Positions 46,337 through 55,219 of a stretch of 64,000 nt of DNA are shown here, in pieces. Each line of letters opens with the position of its first letter. Positions within the stretch are counted from its first letter, which is position 1. The notes below the pieces were generated by a model. That model was given only the letters and a program-made list of their open reading frames with translations. It made no database searches and was not told where the DNA came from. The stretch comes from Paucihalobacter ruber. GTDB lineage: Bacteria > Bacteroidota > Bacteroidia > Flavobacteriales > Flavobacteriaceae. The position numbers were made by a program, and so were the translations under genes. Where the stretch lies: positions 62,001 through 126,000 of the forward strand of contig NZ_VHIQ01000007.1 of the NCBI RefSeq assembly GCF_006494535.1, read 5' to 3'.

Positions 46337-47239
46337 ATGAGTACAGAAATCACTAAAAAACTAAAATTATATAAGTCACTATCGCTGTTTTTTTTAATAA
46401 CAAGTGTTGCCGTAGTGACAATTTTTATCGTGAATGTTTCTAAAAACAAAGGGCAACAACAAGAAGGTTTTGTATCGATGGAAGAGCACAATAAACTAGC
46501 TGAAGATTTTGGAATAGCCCACGAAATTTTGAAATTAGACCAACAGCTTCTGGCTAATGGAGATCGTCAAAATATTCTTGACAAATTAGAATCTTTTGCA
46601 TCCACTATCGACGACAATAATTTGAATGATGTTGTTAAAAATAGGATTGCATTTACTAAAAACTTGATTAAAGCTCAAAAGGAAGATGAGTTTTCTCAGC
46701 AAGATTTACAAACCGAATTGCTTAATAAGAGTCAAATAATTGATTCATTGGTAAATATCAGTGATAGCTTAAATACAACCCTGGCTAACTACAAAAAAAA
46801 TACAGTTCGCAAAACAGATAGCTTAATCGCAACTTCTAAGAAAAAGGAAATACAATTATCCAGAAAGGAAACTGTAAAAGTAATCACCTTTAAAAACGGC
46901 AGTGGTAATCTTATTCATTATTTAGGTGAAACAGAAGGAGATAAAGCTAAAGGTAACGGAGTTGGTATTTGGAACACTGGCTCTATTTATCGCGGTGAAT
47001 GGTTAAATAATAAGCGTCACGGTAAGGGCGAATTTACCTGGAGTGATGGTCAAAAATACAGCGGCGATTTTATTGACGATATTAGAACAGGTAATGGCAT
47101 TTATTATTGGCCAAGTGGTGAACGTTATGAAGGCGAATTTTTAAACAACAAACGACACGGTAATGGTATTTTTTACGACCCTGACGGTAATGTAAAGTTT
47201 AATGGCGAATGGAAAAACGATAAATTCTCGGCCAGCTAA
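46337..47239 (+). CDS. Single-pass membrane protein with coiled coil and MORN repeats
   Basis: The 300-residue protein has a cytoplasmic start, one membrane segment (about 14-33), a helical, coiled-coil-like stretch (about 45-165) and four MORN repeats at the C-terminus (about 200-295): YRGEWLNNKRHGKGEF, YSGDFIDDIRTGNGIY, YEGEFLNNKRHGNGIF and FNGEWKNDKF. MORN repeats often bind lipid or protein. The orientation puts the repeats in the periplasm, where they could contact the partner barrels. Confidence 0.8.
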   Translation: MSTEITKKLKLYKSLSLFFLITSVAVVTIFIVNVSKNKGQQQEGFVSMEEHNKLAEDFGIAHEILKLDQQLLANGDRQNILDKLESFASTIDDNNLNDVVKNRIAFTKNLIKAQKEDEFSQQDLQTELLNKSQIIDSLVNISDSLNTTLANYKKNTVRKTDSLIATSKKKEIQLSRKETVKVITFKNGSGNLIHYLGETEGDKAKGNGVGIWNTGSIYRGEWLNNKRHGKGEFTWSDGQKYSGDFIDDIRTGNGIYYWPSGERYEGEFLNNKRHGNGIFYDPDGNVKFNGEWKNDKFSAS

Positions 47240-47268
47240 AAAGTTTATGTCATCTAAATTAAAACAAC

Positions 47269-47276
47269 TAACTTTA
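47269..47276 (+). promoter_or_regulatory. Possible promoter box of the pseudouridine synthase gene
   Basis: TAACTTTA, followed by C, is close to TAnnTTTG and lies 26 nt before the ATG, suggesting separate transcription from the envelope cluster. Confidence 0.45.
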
Positions 47277-47302
47277 CAAAAATCAATACGGTAATTTAAC
47301 AT

Positions 47303-48151
47303 ATGAGCAGACATCAAGGCAGTAATGAAAGACGCGGAAAGAAAATGTCGGGTCGTGGTGGCTCGTATAAATCGCAAGCTAATTTGGCGCGCGGTAATGC
47401 GCCAATAAAAAAAGTATCTGCTCCTAATAAAGAATCTGAAGAGCGTAACGGTATCAGACTAAATAAATACATTGCAAATTCGGGCATTTGCTCGCGTAGA
47501 GAAGCAGACGATTATATTGCTATTGGGTTGGTAACCGTAAATGGCAAGATCATCAACCAAATGGGTTATAAAGTACAGCCCGGTGATGAGGTTCGCTATG
47601 ATGGTGCCGTTGTTAATCCAGAAAAACCAACTTATGTTCTTTTAAATAAGCCCAAAGGTTTTGCAACTACCACAAGCAATGCCAAAGATAGAACCGTTAT
47701 GGATTTAGTAGCAAATGCTACCAACGCTAAAATTAAACCAATTGGAAGATTAGGACGTAATTCTACGGGCTTATTGCTGTTCACCAATGACGATGATATT
47801 ACCAGAAAATTTACGCAATCTAAACACGGAGTACCAAGACTGTTTCAGGTGGAGCTTGACAAAAATCTAAAGTTCGAAGATTTTAAGAAAATACAGGATG
47901 GCTTTAAGATTGACGGTAAACTCATTTCGGTTGAAGAAATTAGTTACATTGAAAGTTTGCCAAAAAACCAGATAGGGCTAAAGATTAAAAACACAGGTAA
48001 CAGTATTATCAGAACTATTTTTGAGAATTTTAATTACGACATTATTAAAATTGATTGTGTGTCAATAGCGCATCTAACCAAAAAAGATTTAACTCGTGGG
48101 CACTGGCGTTTTTTAACCCAGCAAGAGGTAAATACTTTAAAAATGTTATAG
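47303..48151 (+). CDS. RsuA/RluB-family pseudouridine synthase with altered catalytic motif
   Basis: The 282-residue protein has a basic N-terminal tail (1-45), an S4 RNA-binding domain (about 50-95: RLNKYIANSGICSRREADDYI), and the synthase domain. Family members normally have GRLDxxTxGLLLLTNDG, where Asp attacks uridine C6. Here the segment is IGRLGRNSTGLLLFTNDDD, with Gly (codon gga) at the Asp position. Otherwise the fold motifs look normal. It may bind RNA without activity, or use another residue, or belong to a lineage with this change. Confidence 0.85.
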   Translation: MSRHQGSNERRGKKMSGRGGSYKSQANLARGNAPIKKVSAPNKESEERNGIRLNKYIANSGICSRREADDYIAIGLVTVNGKIINQMGYKVQPGDEVRYDGAVVNPEKPTYVLLNKPKGFATTTSNAKDRTVMDLVANATNAKIKPIGRLGRNSTGLLLFTNDDDITRKFTQSKHGVPRLFQVELDKNLKFEDFKKIQDGFKIDGKLISVEEISYIESLPKNQIGLKIKNTGNSIIRTIFENFNYDIIKIDCVSIAHLTKKDLTRGHWRFLTQQEVNTLKML

Positions 48152-48155
48152 TTTT

Positions 48156-49169
48156 TTAGCTTTTTACCCTAAAGGTGTAGGTGGAAATCAAATCGTTGTT
48201 TATTAGTAGATGCACATCGTAAAAACCTTTTTTGTCAAATTGGTGTTCAACAGTTAGCAAATCATCATTTAGTCTAGTTTTCAGAGGTTTTACTTCTACG
48301 GTTGTATTACCGTCGTCTATCATTAGTACAACTTCGGCTAATTCAATGGTTTTAGATAGTTTATACTTAAAAGCAATGGTTTCATCTCTTTTGATGATAT
48401 TATACATTTCCAACGGAAAGATGTGAGTGCTCAAATTAGCATAAGCCCGGTTATAAATTAAAGGCGATTGTAAAAACATGTCGAAAGTAGGTTTGTTGTT
48501 GTCTAACAACATCCATTTTTCATCTATAGGGTAATGATTCATCACAAATAAATCGGGGCTTGGTAAAAACAATCCATCTTTAAAATCAAATTTAAATTGA
48601 AAAGTGTCTGGGTCAATAAGTCCGCTGGCCCAAGTTGGATCGCACAAGTACCATTTATCGTTTAGTTTTACGGCATTCCACGAGTGGTTTGGTGCGGTAA
48701 TGTTGTCTAAATTCATGGTGCTGGTTTTTCCATAACCGTGAACAATTTCACATTCAATGTTAGCGATATTAGCCATTTCTTTCACTAAATAGGCGTAACC
48801 CGTGCAAATGGTTTGTTTATTTTCAATTAGTTTTTTAAAAATTTCTTTTTTGAACTCATTATTCCAGGTTTCCAGTAAAATGGGGTCGTTTAAGTATCGG
48901 TTGCGTTTTCGGCTATTTTTTGTATACAGATTGTAATCGTTGCTAATATTGGTACAAACCCACATGTAGATAGCTCTAAAACGTTCTACGTCGGTCGATA
49001 AATGTTCGGTTAACTTTTCTACTAAGGAATTTAAATTATATAGTTCTTCACCTTTGTACTTAAGAGCAATAGCGTCGGCTTTATCAAAATTTATGTTCGC
49101 AAAATCGTTACGCTGAGCATTCGCCTGAAAAACAAAGATGAAGAATAATATAACAGGCACTAACTTCAT
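48156..49169 (-). CDS. Periplasmic transglutaminase-like cysteine peptidase
   Basis: The 337-residue protein has signal peptide MKLVPVILFFIF..NAQ and a transglutaminase-like core: Cys in KQTICTGYAYL, His in NHSWNAV, Asp in YLCDPTWASG. A C-terminal beta domain follows. These domains cut or cross-link peptides in the envelope. The upstream gene overlaps the start by 1 nt. It is convergent with the synthase gene (4-nt gap). Confidence 0.85.
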   Translation of the reverse strand: MKLVPVILFFIFVFQANAQRNDFANINFDKADAIALKYKGEELYNLNSLVEKLTEHLSTDVERFRAIYMWVCTNISNDYNLYTKNSRKRNRYLNDPILLETWNNEFKKEIFKKLIENKQTICTGYAYLVKEMANIANIECEIVHGYGKTSTMNLDNITAPNHSWNAVKLNDKWYLCDPTWASGLIDPDTFQFKFDFKDGLFLPSPDLFVMNHYPIDEKWMLLDNNKPTFDMFLQSPLIYNRAYANLSTHIFPLEMYNIIKRDETIAFKYKLSKTIELAEVVLMIDDGNTTVEVKPLKTRLNDDLLTVEHQFDKKGFYDVHLLINNDLISTYTFRVKS

Positions 49170-49600
49170 TAGTTTTTATTCTTGCGTTTAGATTTGTATG
49201 GTTTATCTACATCTAAAGCACCTAAAATTTCAACTAAGTCTGGCATTAATTCTATTTTTAAAAAAGAGCTGTCGGCTTTAATGATAATTTCCTGAGTAGT
49301 GTAACCAATGTATTGAAAAACAAGAACATCGTTTACCTTCAGTTTTACCGGAAACGTAAAGGTGCCTTCCATATCTGTTACGGTGCCTGTTTTTGTTCCT
49401 TTAAGAAGTATATTCACACCGGGTAAAGGTCCATCTTCATTTACTACCAATCCTTTAACAGTAATTTCGTTGGTACTCGTAATTGTCGGATTGGTTTGAG
49501 CTGTTGTAGTATTTAGTGAAAATAAAATGCAGCCTAAAAGCGCAAAAAATGTTTTTAAATTAATACTTTTAAAAACTAAGGGTTGTACAAGTGTTTTCAT
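49169..49600 (-). CDS. CarboxypepD_reg-like domain protein
   Basis: The 143-residue protein begins with a long hydrophobic segment (about 15-34, ending in TTAQ) and has one CarboxypepD_reg-like domain (about 44-115: VKGLVVNEDGPLPGVNILLKG), the same fold as the N-terminus of SusC proteins, but no plug or barrel. The end is strongly basic (KPYKSKRKNKN). It overlaps the transglutaminase gene by 1 nt, so they are probably one transcript and may act together in the periplasm. A box TATCTTTA lies at 49640-49647 on the minus strand. Confidence 0.8.
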   Translation of the reverse strand: MKTLVQPLVFKSINLKTFFALLGCILFSLNTTTAQTNPTITSTNEITVKGLVVNEDGPLPGVNILLKGTKTGTVTDMEGTFTFPVKLKVNDVLVFQYIGYTTQEIIIKADSSFLKIELMPDLVEILGALDVDKPYKSKRKNKN

Positions 49601-50148
49601 GATTTTGGTGTTTTTCTATTGAAAATTAAGAAACTTAGTTAAAGATATAAAATTAGCGTGAGTTAATTCAAATAGATTCCTTGACAAACTACAATTTTAA
49701 CATGTTAACCATATTTTAAGTGTGATTATTTAGATACAATTAATTTTACCAATAGGAATATATCATTAAAACTGATGTTAATAAATTGTTATGAGGATAC
49801 CGTATTTTGCTCTAAATAGCCTAAAAAACAAAATAACTAAATGACAATCAAATCTTTACTATTATTTCAAAAAAAATACCGTAAAGTTTTGCGTATAAAA
49901 AAATAAACTATTTTTGTTATACATTGAATACCGCTAATCATTATGCAGATTTTTAAAATCGCCGTTGAAAATTAAAGACTCATACCGAAGTATATTTTTG
50001 AAGTATCCACTACACAACTTCAATACAGACAAAGCCTTTTCAATGGTTGTAATTTTCGTTTTATTTAATTATATTTCAAACGAACTCAATTTTTTCAAGC
50101 AACAGTTTTGATGCCTCAACTTTTTATAACGAACGCTATTTTATTTAA
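49601..50148. promoter_or_regulatory. Divergent 548-bp intergenic region ahead of the polyamine operon
   Basis: It has no recognised gene. Minus-strand box TATCTTTA at 49640-49647 suits the CarboxypepD_reg gene. On the plus strand, TTTG at 49888-49891 and TATTTTTG at 49909-49916 (17 nt apart) form the best promoter, giving a leader of about 225 nt. A second TATTTTTG lies at 49993-50000. A ten-codon open frame, MQIFKIAVEN, occupies 49943-49975; no known riboswitch was recognised. Confidence 0.5.
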
Positions 50149-51549
50149 ATGAACACTAAATACATTGATTTAATAGATCAAACTTTTTATTTTCCACAGG
50201 AAGAATTTAAGTTAAAAGATAACAACCTTTTATTTCACGATATAGATTTAATGGCTTTGGTTGAAAAATATGGTACGCCATTAAAATTCACCTACCTTCC
50301 ACAAATATCAAATAACATACAACGCGCTAAGCAATGGTTTGCAAACGCACGCAAAACCAATAAATATAAAGGCAAATACTACTATTGTTATTGCACAAAA
50401 AGTTCGCATTTTAAACATGTTTTAAATGAGGCTTTAAAAAACGATATTCATATAGAAACGTCTTCGGCGTTTGATTTAGATATTGTAAACACTTTAAAAG
50501 CTGAAGGAAAAATCAACAATAATACCTTTGTAATTTGCAACGGATTTAAACGCGATGAGTACATCAATAACATCGCCAATCTCATCAACGGAGGTCACAA
50601 AAATTGTATTCCCGTTATAGACAATTTTGAAGAAATTGATTTGTTGACGCAGCAGGTTAAACGCAAGTTTAAAATTGGCATCCGTATTGCTTCTGAGGAA
50701 GAACCAAAATTTGAATTTTATACCTCAAGACTCGGTATTGGCTATAAAAATATTGTGCCATTTTACAATCGTCAGGTTAGAGATAATCGAAAATTAGAGC
50801 TTAAAATGCTTCATTTCTTTATCAATACAGGTATTAGAGACAATGCTTACTACTGGAATGAACTGGCCAAGTGTTTAAAAGTTTATGTGAGTTTGAAAAG
50901 AATTTGCCCATCTCTAGATAGCCTTAATATTGGTGGAGGCTTTCCTATAAAAAATTCTTTGGGTTTTGAGTTTGATTATCAGTACATGATTGACGAAATC
51001 TTAAACCAGATAAAACTTACTTGCGACGAAGAAGAAGTTCCTGTACCTAATATCTTCACAGAATTTGGCAGCTACACCGTTGGCGAAAGTGGGGGTGCTA
51101 TTTATAAAGTGTTATACCAAAAACAACAAAACGACCGTGAAGCCTGGAACATGATCAACTCCTCGTTTATTACTACTTTACCAGACACTTGGGCTATTAA
51201 TAAGCGCTTTATTTTATTGCCAGTAAATCGTTGGAACGACTCTTATGAGCGTGTACTTTTAGGCGGTTTAACTTGCGATAGCGATGATTATTACAACAGT
51301 GAGCAACACATGAACGCCATTTATTTGCCCAAGTACAACAAAGATAAAGATTTGTATATTGGCTTTTTCAATACCGGTGCATATCAGGAAACTATTGGTG
51401 GTTTCGGCGGATTGCAGCATTGCTTAATTCCGGCACCCAAACACCTTTTAATAGATAAAGACGAAAAGGGCAACCTCGTAACAACAGTATTTAAAGAACA
51501 ACAAAAAAGTGAAGACTTACTTAAAATTTTAGGTTATCATGAGCAATAA
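50149..51549 (+). CDS. speA: PLP-dependent biosynthetic arginine decarboxylase
   Basis: The 466-residue protein belongs to the alanine-racemase-fold decarboxylases: PLP lysine K84 in CYCTKSSHF, IGGGFPI for the phosphate, and FGSYTVGESGG near the active site. Arginine decarboxylase makes agmatine. It overlaps the agmatinase by 11 nt and the operon order supports the substrate. Diaminopimelate decarboxylase and carboxynorspermidine decarboxylase share the fold but fit the context less well. It is shorter than E. coli SpeA because it lacks the extra domains. Confidence 0.88.
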   Translation: MNTKYIDLIDQTFYFPQEEFKLKDNNLLFHDIDLMALVEKYGTPLKFTYLPQISNNIQRAKQWFANARKTNKYKGKYYYCYCTKSSHFKHVLNEALKNDIHIETSSAFDLDIVNTLKAEGKINNNTFVICNGFKRDEYINNIANLINGGHKNCIPVIDNFEEIDLLTQQVKRKFKIGIRIASEEEPKFEFYTSRLGIGYKNIVPFYNRQVRDNRKLELKMLHFFINTGIRDNAYYWNELAKCLKVYVSLKRICPSLDSLNIGGGFPIKNSLGFEFDYQYMIDEILNQIKLTCDEEEVPVPNIFTEFGSYTVGESGGAIYKVLYQKQQNDREAWNMINSSFITTLPDTWAINKRFILLPVNRWNDSYERVLLGGLTCDSDDYYNSEQHMNAIYLPKYNKDKDLYIGFFNTGAYQETIGGFGGLQHCLIPAPKHLLIDKDEKGNLVTTVFKEQQKSEDLLKILGYHEQ

Positions 51550-52480
51550 AACTTATGCCGGCATTCCAGAAGAGTTTGCCAAATTAGACAATTCTAAAAT
51601 TGTTTTAATTCCTGTGCCTTACGATGGTACCAGTACCTGGCAAAAAGGTTCAGATAAAGGTCCGGAAGCATTCTTGCACGCTTCAGAAAATATGGAGTTG
51701 TATGATGTAGAAACTCGCACAGAAGTCTACAAACAAGGAATATATTTGGCCGATGCCATTACAGAAAACAGCTCACCCGAAGCGATGGTAGATGCGGTTC
51801 ACAAATCTGTAAAGACCTTTATTAAACGCAATAAATTTGTAACCATTTTTGGTGGCGAACATTCTATTTCCATTGGAACCATTAGAGCTTTCAACGAATG
51901 TTTCGACAATTTAACCGTGTTACATATTGATGCTCATACCGATCTAAGAAAATCGTATTTAGGTTCAAAATATAATCACGCCTGCGCCGCTTACGAAGCC
52001 AGTCAAACTACCAATCTTATTCAAGTTGGTATTAGAAGCATGGATGCCATTGAGACTACGGTTATGGACGAAGAAAAAGTTTACTTTGCCCATGAATTGG
52101 CTACTGATGAGTTTTGGATGGATAGCGCTATTGATCAAATGACCGATAATGTTTTTATTACATTTGATTTAGACGCTTTAGATCCATCAATTCTGCCATC
52201 TACCGGAACACCTGAACCGGGTGGATTGTTTTGGTATGAAACACTCGAGTTTTTAAAGAAAGTTTTCGAAGAAAAAAACGTAGTTGGTTTTGATATGATG
52301 GAACTTTGTCCTAATCCAAACGAAAAATCTTCCGATTTTCTTGCTGCAAAGTTGTATTATAAAATGTTATCGTATAAGTTTGTCGATGATGATGTAGATG
52401 ATGATTTTGAAAGTAATTTTAAAGACAACAATAACTCAGGATTAAAATCCGGTAAATTCAATGATGATGACGACCTCTAA
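51539..52480 (+). CDS. speB: Agmatinase (ureohydrolase family)
   Basis: The 313-residue protein has the manganese ligands H108 (GGEHS), D131, H133 and D135 (DAHTD), and D210 and D212 (FDLDALDPS). Agmatinase splits agmatine to putrescine and urea. The C-terminal 40 residues form an acidic tail (DDDVDDDFES..FNDDDDL) rather than a known domain. It overlaps the next gene by 20 nt. Confidence 0.93.
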   Translation: MSNKTYAGIPEEFAKLDNSKIVLIPVPYDGTSTWQKGSDKGPEAFLHASENMELYDVETRTEVYKQGIYLADAITENSSPEAMVDAVHKSVKTFIKRNKFVTIFGGEHSISIGTIRAFNECFDNLTVLHIDAHTDLRKSYLGSKYNHACAAYEASQTTNLIQVGIRSMDAIETTVMDEEKVYFAHELATDEFWMDSAIDQMTDNVFITFDLDALDPSILPSTGTPEPGGLFWYETLEFLKKVFEEKNVVGFDMMELCPNPNEKSSDFLAAKLYYKMLSYKFVDDDVDDDFESNFKDNNNSGLKSGKFNDDDDL

Positions 52481-53444
52481 AGGAGCCATTTCTAATTTTA
52501 TAGAAAAGTATTATTTGCACTTCAATGCTGCTGCGCTTGTTGATGCCGCCAAAGCTTATGAAGCGCAACTTGATAGCGGTGCAAAAATGCTGGTATCACT
52601 CGCCGGAGCCATGAGTACTGCCGAACTTGGTAAAATATTTGCAGAAATAATTCGACAGGATAAAGTGCATATTATTTCATGCACCGGTGCCAACCTCGAA
52701 GAAGATATCATGAATTTGGTAGCACATTCACATTACGAGCGCGTGCCAAATTACAGAGATTTAACACCACAAGACGAATGGGATCTGCTCGAAAAAGGAC
52801 TCAATCGTGTTACAGACACCTGTATTCCGGAAGAAGAAGCTTTTAGAAGACTACAAAAGCACATCTTCAAAATCTGGAAAGATGCTGAAGATAAAGGCGA
52901 ACGCTATTTTCCGCATGAATTTATGTATAAAATGCTGTTAAGCGGTGTTCTTGAAGAATACTACGAAATAGACATTAAAAATTCGTGGATGTATGCTGCT
53001 GCTCAAAAAAACCTGCCAATGGTTGTCCCGGGATGGGAAGACAGTACCATGGGAAATATTTTCGCAAGTTATGTGCTTAAAGGCGAGTTAAAAGCCAGTA
53101 CCATGAAATCGGGTATAGAATACATGACATTTTTAGCCGATTGGTACACCGATAATTCAGCGAAAGGTATTGGGTTTTTTCAGATTGGTGGCGGCATAGC
53201 GGGCGATTTCCCAATTTGTGTTGTGCCCATGTTATACCAAGATATGGAACGTACCGATACGCCTTTTTGGAGCTATTTTTGTCAGATTAGTGACTCAACC
53301 ACCAGTTATGGTTCGTATTCCGGTGCTGTACCTAACGAAAAAATTACCTGGGGAAAATTAGATATTCATACCCCAAAATTTATTATAGAAAGTGATGCAA
53401 CTATTGTTGCTCCTCTTATATTTGCATACCTATTAGACATGTAA
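52461..53444 (+). CDS. Deoxyhypusine synthase-family enzyme, possible homospermidine synthase
   Basis: The 327-residue protein has the deoxyhypusine-synthase fold: AGAMSTAELGK, SCTGANLEED, and the catalytic Lys (K299) in EKITWGKL, matching the WGK motif of eukaryotic enzymes. Bacteria lack the eIF5A partner in its usual form, so bacterial relatives in polyamine operons likely move the aminobutyl group of spermidine or putrescine to putrescine, forming homospermidine. Order speA-speB-DHS supports this. Three ATG codons lie at 52461, 52464 and 52467, so the exact start is open. Confidence 0.85.
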   Translation: MMMTTSKGAISNFIEKYYLHFNAAALVDAAKAYEAQLDSGAKMLVSLAGAMSTAELGKIFAEIIRQDKVHIISCTGANLEEDIMNLVAHSHYERVPNYRDLTPQDEWDLLEKGLNRVTDTCIPEEEAFRRLQKHIFKIWKDAEDKGERYFPHEFMYKMLLSGVLEEYYEIDIKNSWMYAAAQKNLPMVVPGWEDSTMGNIFASYVLKGELKASTMKSGIEYMTFLADWYTDNSAKGIGFFQIGGGIAGDFPICVVPMLYQDMERTDTPFWSYFCQISDSTTSYGSYSGAVPNEKITWGKLDIHTPKFIIESDATIVAPLIFAYLLDM

Positions 53445-53446
53445 CT

Positions 53447-53773
53447 ATGGCAAAACAAGACAACCTAAAACGCGTCATCGTTGATTTTAAAAAACTCACA
53501 CCCGAGATTCTCGCATTGTTGGTAGAAAAATACCCCGATGGGTATGACGACGATCAAATTATTTCTTTTAGAAATGCTAAAAACGAATTAATTGAAGCAG
53601 TTGAAGTGAGTACTGAAGACACCAAGTATTTGGTAAAAGTAAGTACAAAGCTTGCTGTTACCATGGAGAACTACGATGAAGATGACTACGAAAACTTCGA
53701 TAGTGATGATCCCGAAGCAGTGCAGGATCCTGAAGGTATCGCCGATGAAGAAGTAGAAGACGACGATTTGTAA
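53447..53773 (+). CDS. Small acidic protein of unknown function
   Basis: The 108-residue protein has a helical N-terminus (KKLTPEILALLVEKYPDG) and ends with a long acidic tail (EDDYENFDSDDPEAV..VEDDDL). It starts 2 nt after the DHS-like gene. Homologues in Flavobacteriia are usually listed as hypothetical. The acidic tail resembles that of the agmatinase in this operon; a polyamine-binding or charge-sensing role is only a guess. Confidence 0.75.
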   Translation: MAKQDNLKRVIVDFKKLTPEILALLVEKYPDGYDDDQIISFRNAKNELIEAVEVSTEDTKYLVKVSTKLAVTMENYDEDDYENFDSDDPEAVQDPEGIADEEVEDDDL

Positions 53774-53824
53774 TAAGTATGAATAAAACATTACAAGACC
53801 TACATTGTAGGTTAAAACTTAAAG

Positions 53825-53853
53825 AAAGCCACGCTAAACTGCGTGGCTTTTTT
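53825..53853. terminator. Bidirectional terminator
   Basis: A 10-bp perfect stem (aaagccacgc and its complement, loop taaact) is followed by T bases on the plus strand and has an A run on the left that serves as U tract on the minus strand. It ends the polyamine operon and overlaps the stop codon of the opposing glycosyltransferase operon. Confidence 0.9.
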
Positions 53854-55219
53854 AGTTGAGCGTAATTTTAGATTTGACAGGAATTTTTTTAAAAACTTCC
53901 CAAATAAATATAGCGTAAACAGGTAAATATTGCAGAATGAGAATTACGGGAGATTCTTTAACTTCCGGGGTTGAATAAGCCAAATAGCTTAATATAATGG
54001 TAAATGTCCATAACAATGGAAATTTATAACCTGTGAGTATTCCCAAAATTAATACTGTGGCAATGTACCACGGATGAACCGTGGTTGCGGTAAAAAAGTA
54101 AATCGATATTGCCAATAACAGTGTTGTAAGTAGTGTTTTGTAGTCGTAATTTTTTCTGAAAAATGATAAAGTGAAAATTAAAATAACTATAAAAATCACG
54201 ATTATTTTCCCAATCAAGGCAATTTGATTATAGCCTGAAATATAATAACCCAAAGCCCGGGCCAAATAGTAAATACTGGCATTAAATTCAAAATTTTGAA
54301 ACCAAAGACCAACCGTTTTTGAATAGTTGCCGGCTAAATCAGTATCTATAAAAGGAACAAAACTTAAAATCACTAATAAAATTATAACACCATAAAAACC
54401 AAAAAGTTTAGAAATATTAATTGGATGAGCTTTGTCTTTTACAAACCATTTAAAAAAAACAGGTAGTAATAATAACGGAATTAACTTAACCAAAATTGAT
54501 GCACTAATCGCCATAGCCGCGCCAATCCATTTTTGTTTACTTAGCTGGTAAAGTCCAAATACTAAAAAGAATATCATCACGCCCTCGAAATGTAAATTCC
54601 CGGTAAGTTCTATAATCACGAAAGGATTTAAGATGTAAAAAAATATATTGTGAAGTGGTAAATTGACGCGTCCTAATATTTTTGTTCCATAGTAAAAAAC
54701 ACCAACGTCAGCGAAAATAATAATGAGTCGCATTACAACGACTGCACCTAAAATACTATTGGGGGATAGCCAACCGGCAACTAAAAACGTTAGTTGATTT
54801 AAAGGTGGGTAATTAGAAAAGTTAGTAGCACTTAATTGTCCCATACCTGCAATTAAAGTATTTGATTGTGCTATGACATCAGGATTTAATCCAATAAAGC
54901 TTTCAGGTGTAAACAGGTATGGATTAAATCCATTTGCAATGAGTCTGCCATCCCAAATAAACCGATAAAAATCCTGAGATAAATTTGGCAAAGAAAGCAA
55001 GCATAGCAATCTAAAAATTAAGGCAATCAATGCCAAGATCTTAATGTTGTTTTTAAAATGTTCAATAATTCTAAGGAACATTGCAAACAACATAGCATAC
55101 ACCAATAAAAGAGACAAAAACTCAGAGCGCTGTTGAAAGTAAAAAAACCAGAAATACAGCAGAAATGAAAGTAACGCAAGTAAAAAGGGTATGACTTTGT
55201 ATTTACCTACAAAACTCAC
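53852..55219 (-). CDS. Polytopic glycosyltransferase, GT87/mannosyltransferase-like
   Basis: The 455-residue protein has about 11-13 hydrophobic segments and short loops with GT-C features (first loop LSQDFYRFIWDGRLIANGFNPY, with acidic Asp residues; HPWYIATVLIL). GT-C enzymes use lipid-linked sugars. It is the last gene of a three-gene minus-strand operon (4-nt overlaps), together with a processive GT2 and a DPM1-like GT2 that could make the polyprenyl-phosphate sugar donor. Sugar and acceptor are not known. Confidence 0.78.
   Translation of the reverse strand: MSFVGKYKVIPFLLALLSFLLYFWFFYFQQRSEFLSLLLVYAMLFAMFLRIIEHFKNNIKILALIALIFRLLCLLSLPNLSQDFYRFIWDGRLIANGFNPYLFTPESFIGLNPDVIAQSNTLIAGMGQLSATNFSNYPPLNQLTFLVAGWLSPNSILGAVVVMRLIIIFADVGVFYYGTKILGRVNLPLHNIFFYILNPFVIIELTGNLHFEGVMIFFLVFGLYQLSKQKWIGAAMAISASILVKLIPLLLLPVFFKWFVKDKAHPINISKLFGFYGVIILLVILSFVPFIDTDLAGNYSKTVGLWFQNFEFNASIYYLARALGYYISGYNQIALIGKIIVIFIVILIFTLSFFRKNYDYKTLLTTLLLAISIYFFTATTVHPWYIATVLILGILTGYKFPLLWTFTIILSYLAYSTPEVKESPVILILQYLPVYAIFIWEVFKKIPVKSKITLN

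Noticed and set aside
49917-50148. Known riboswitch in the speA leader
   Set aside because: I could match no recognised aptamer core; the region is only AT-rich.
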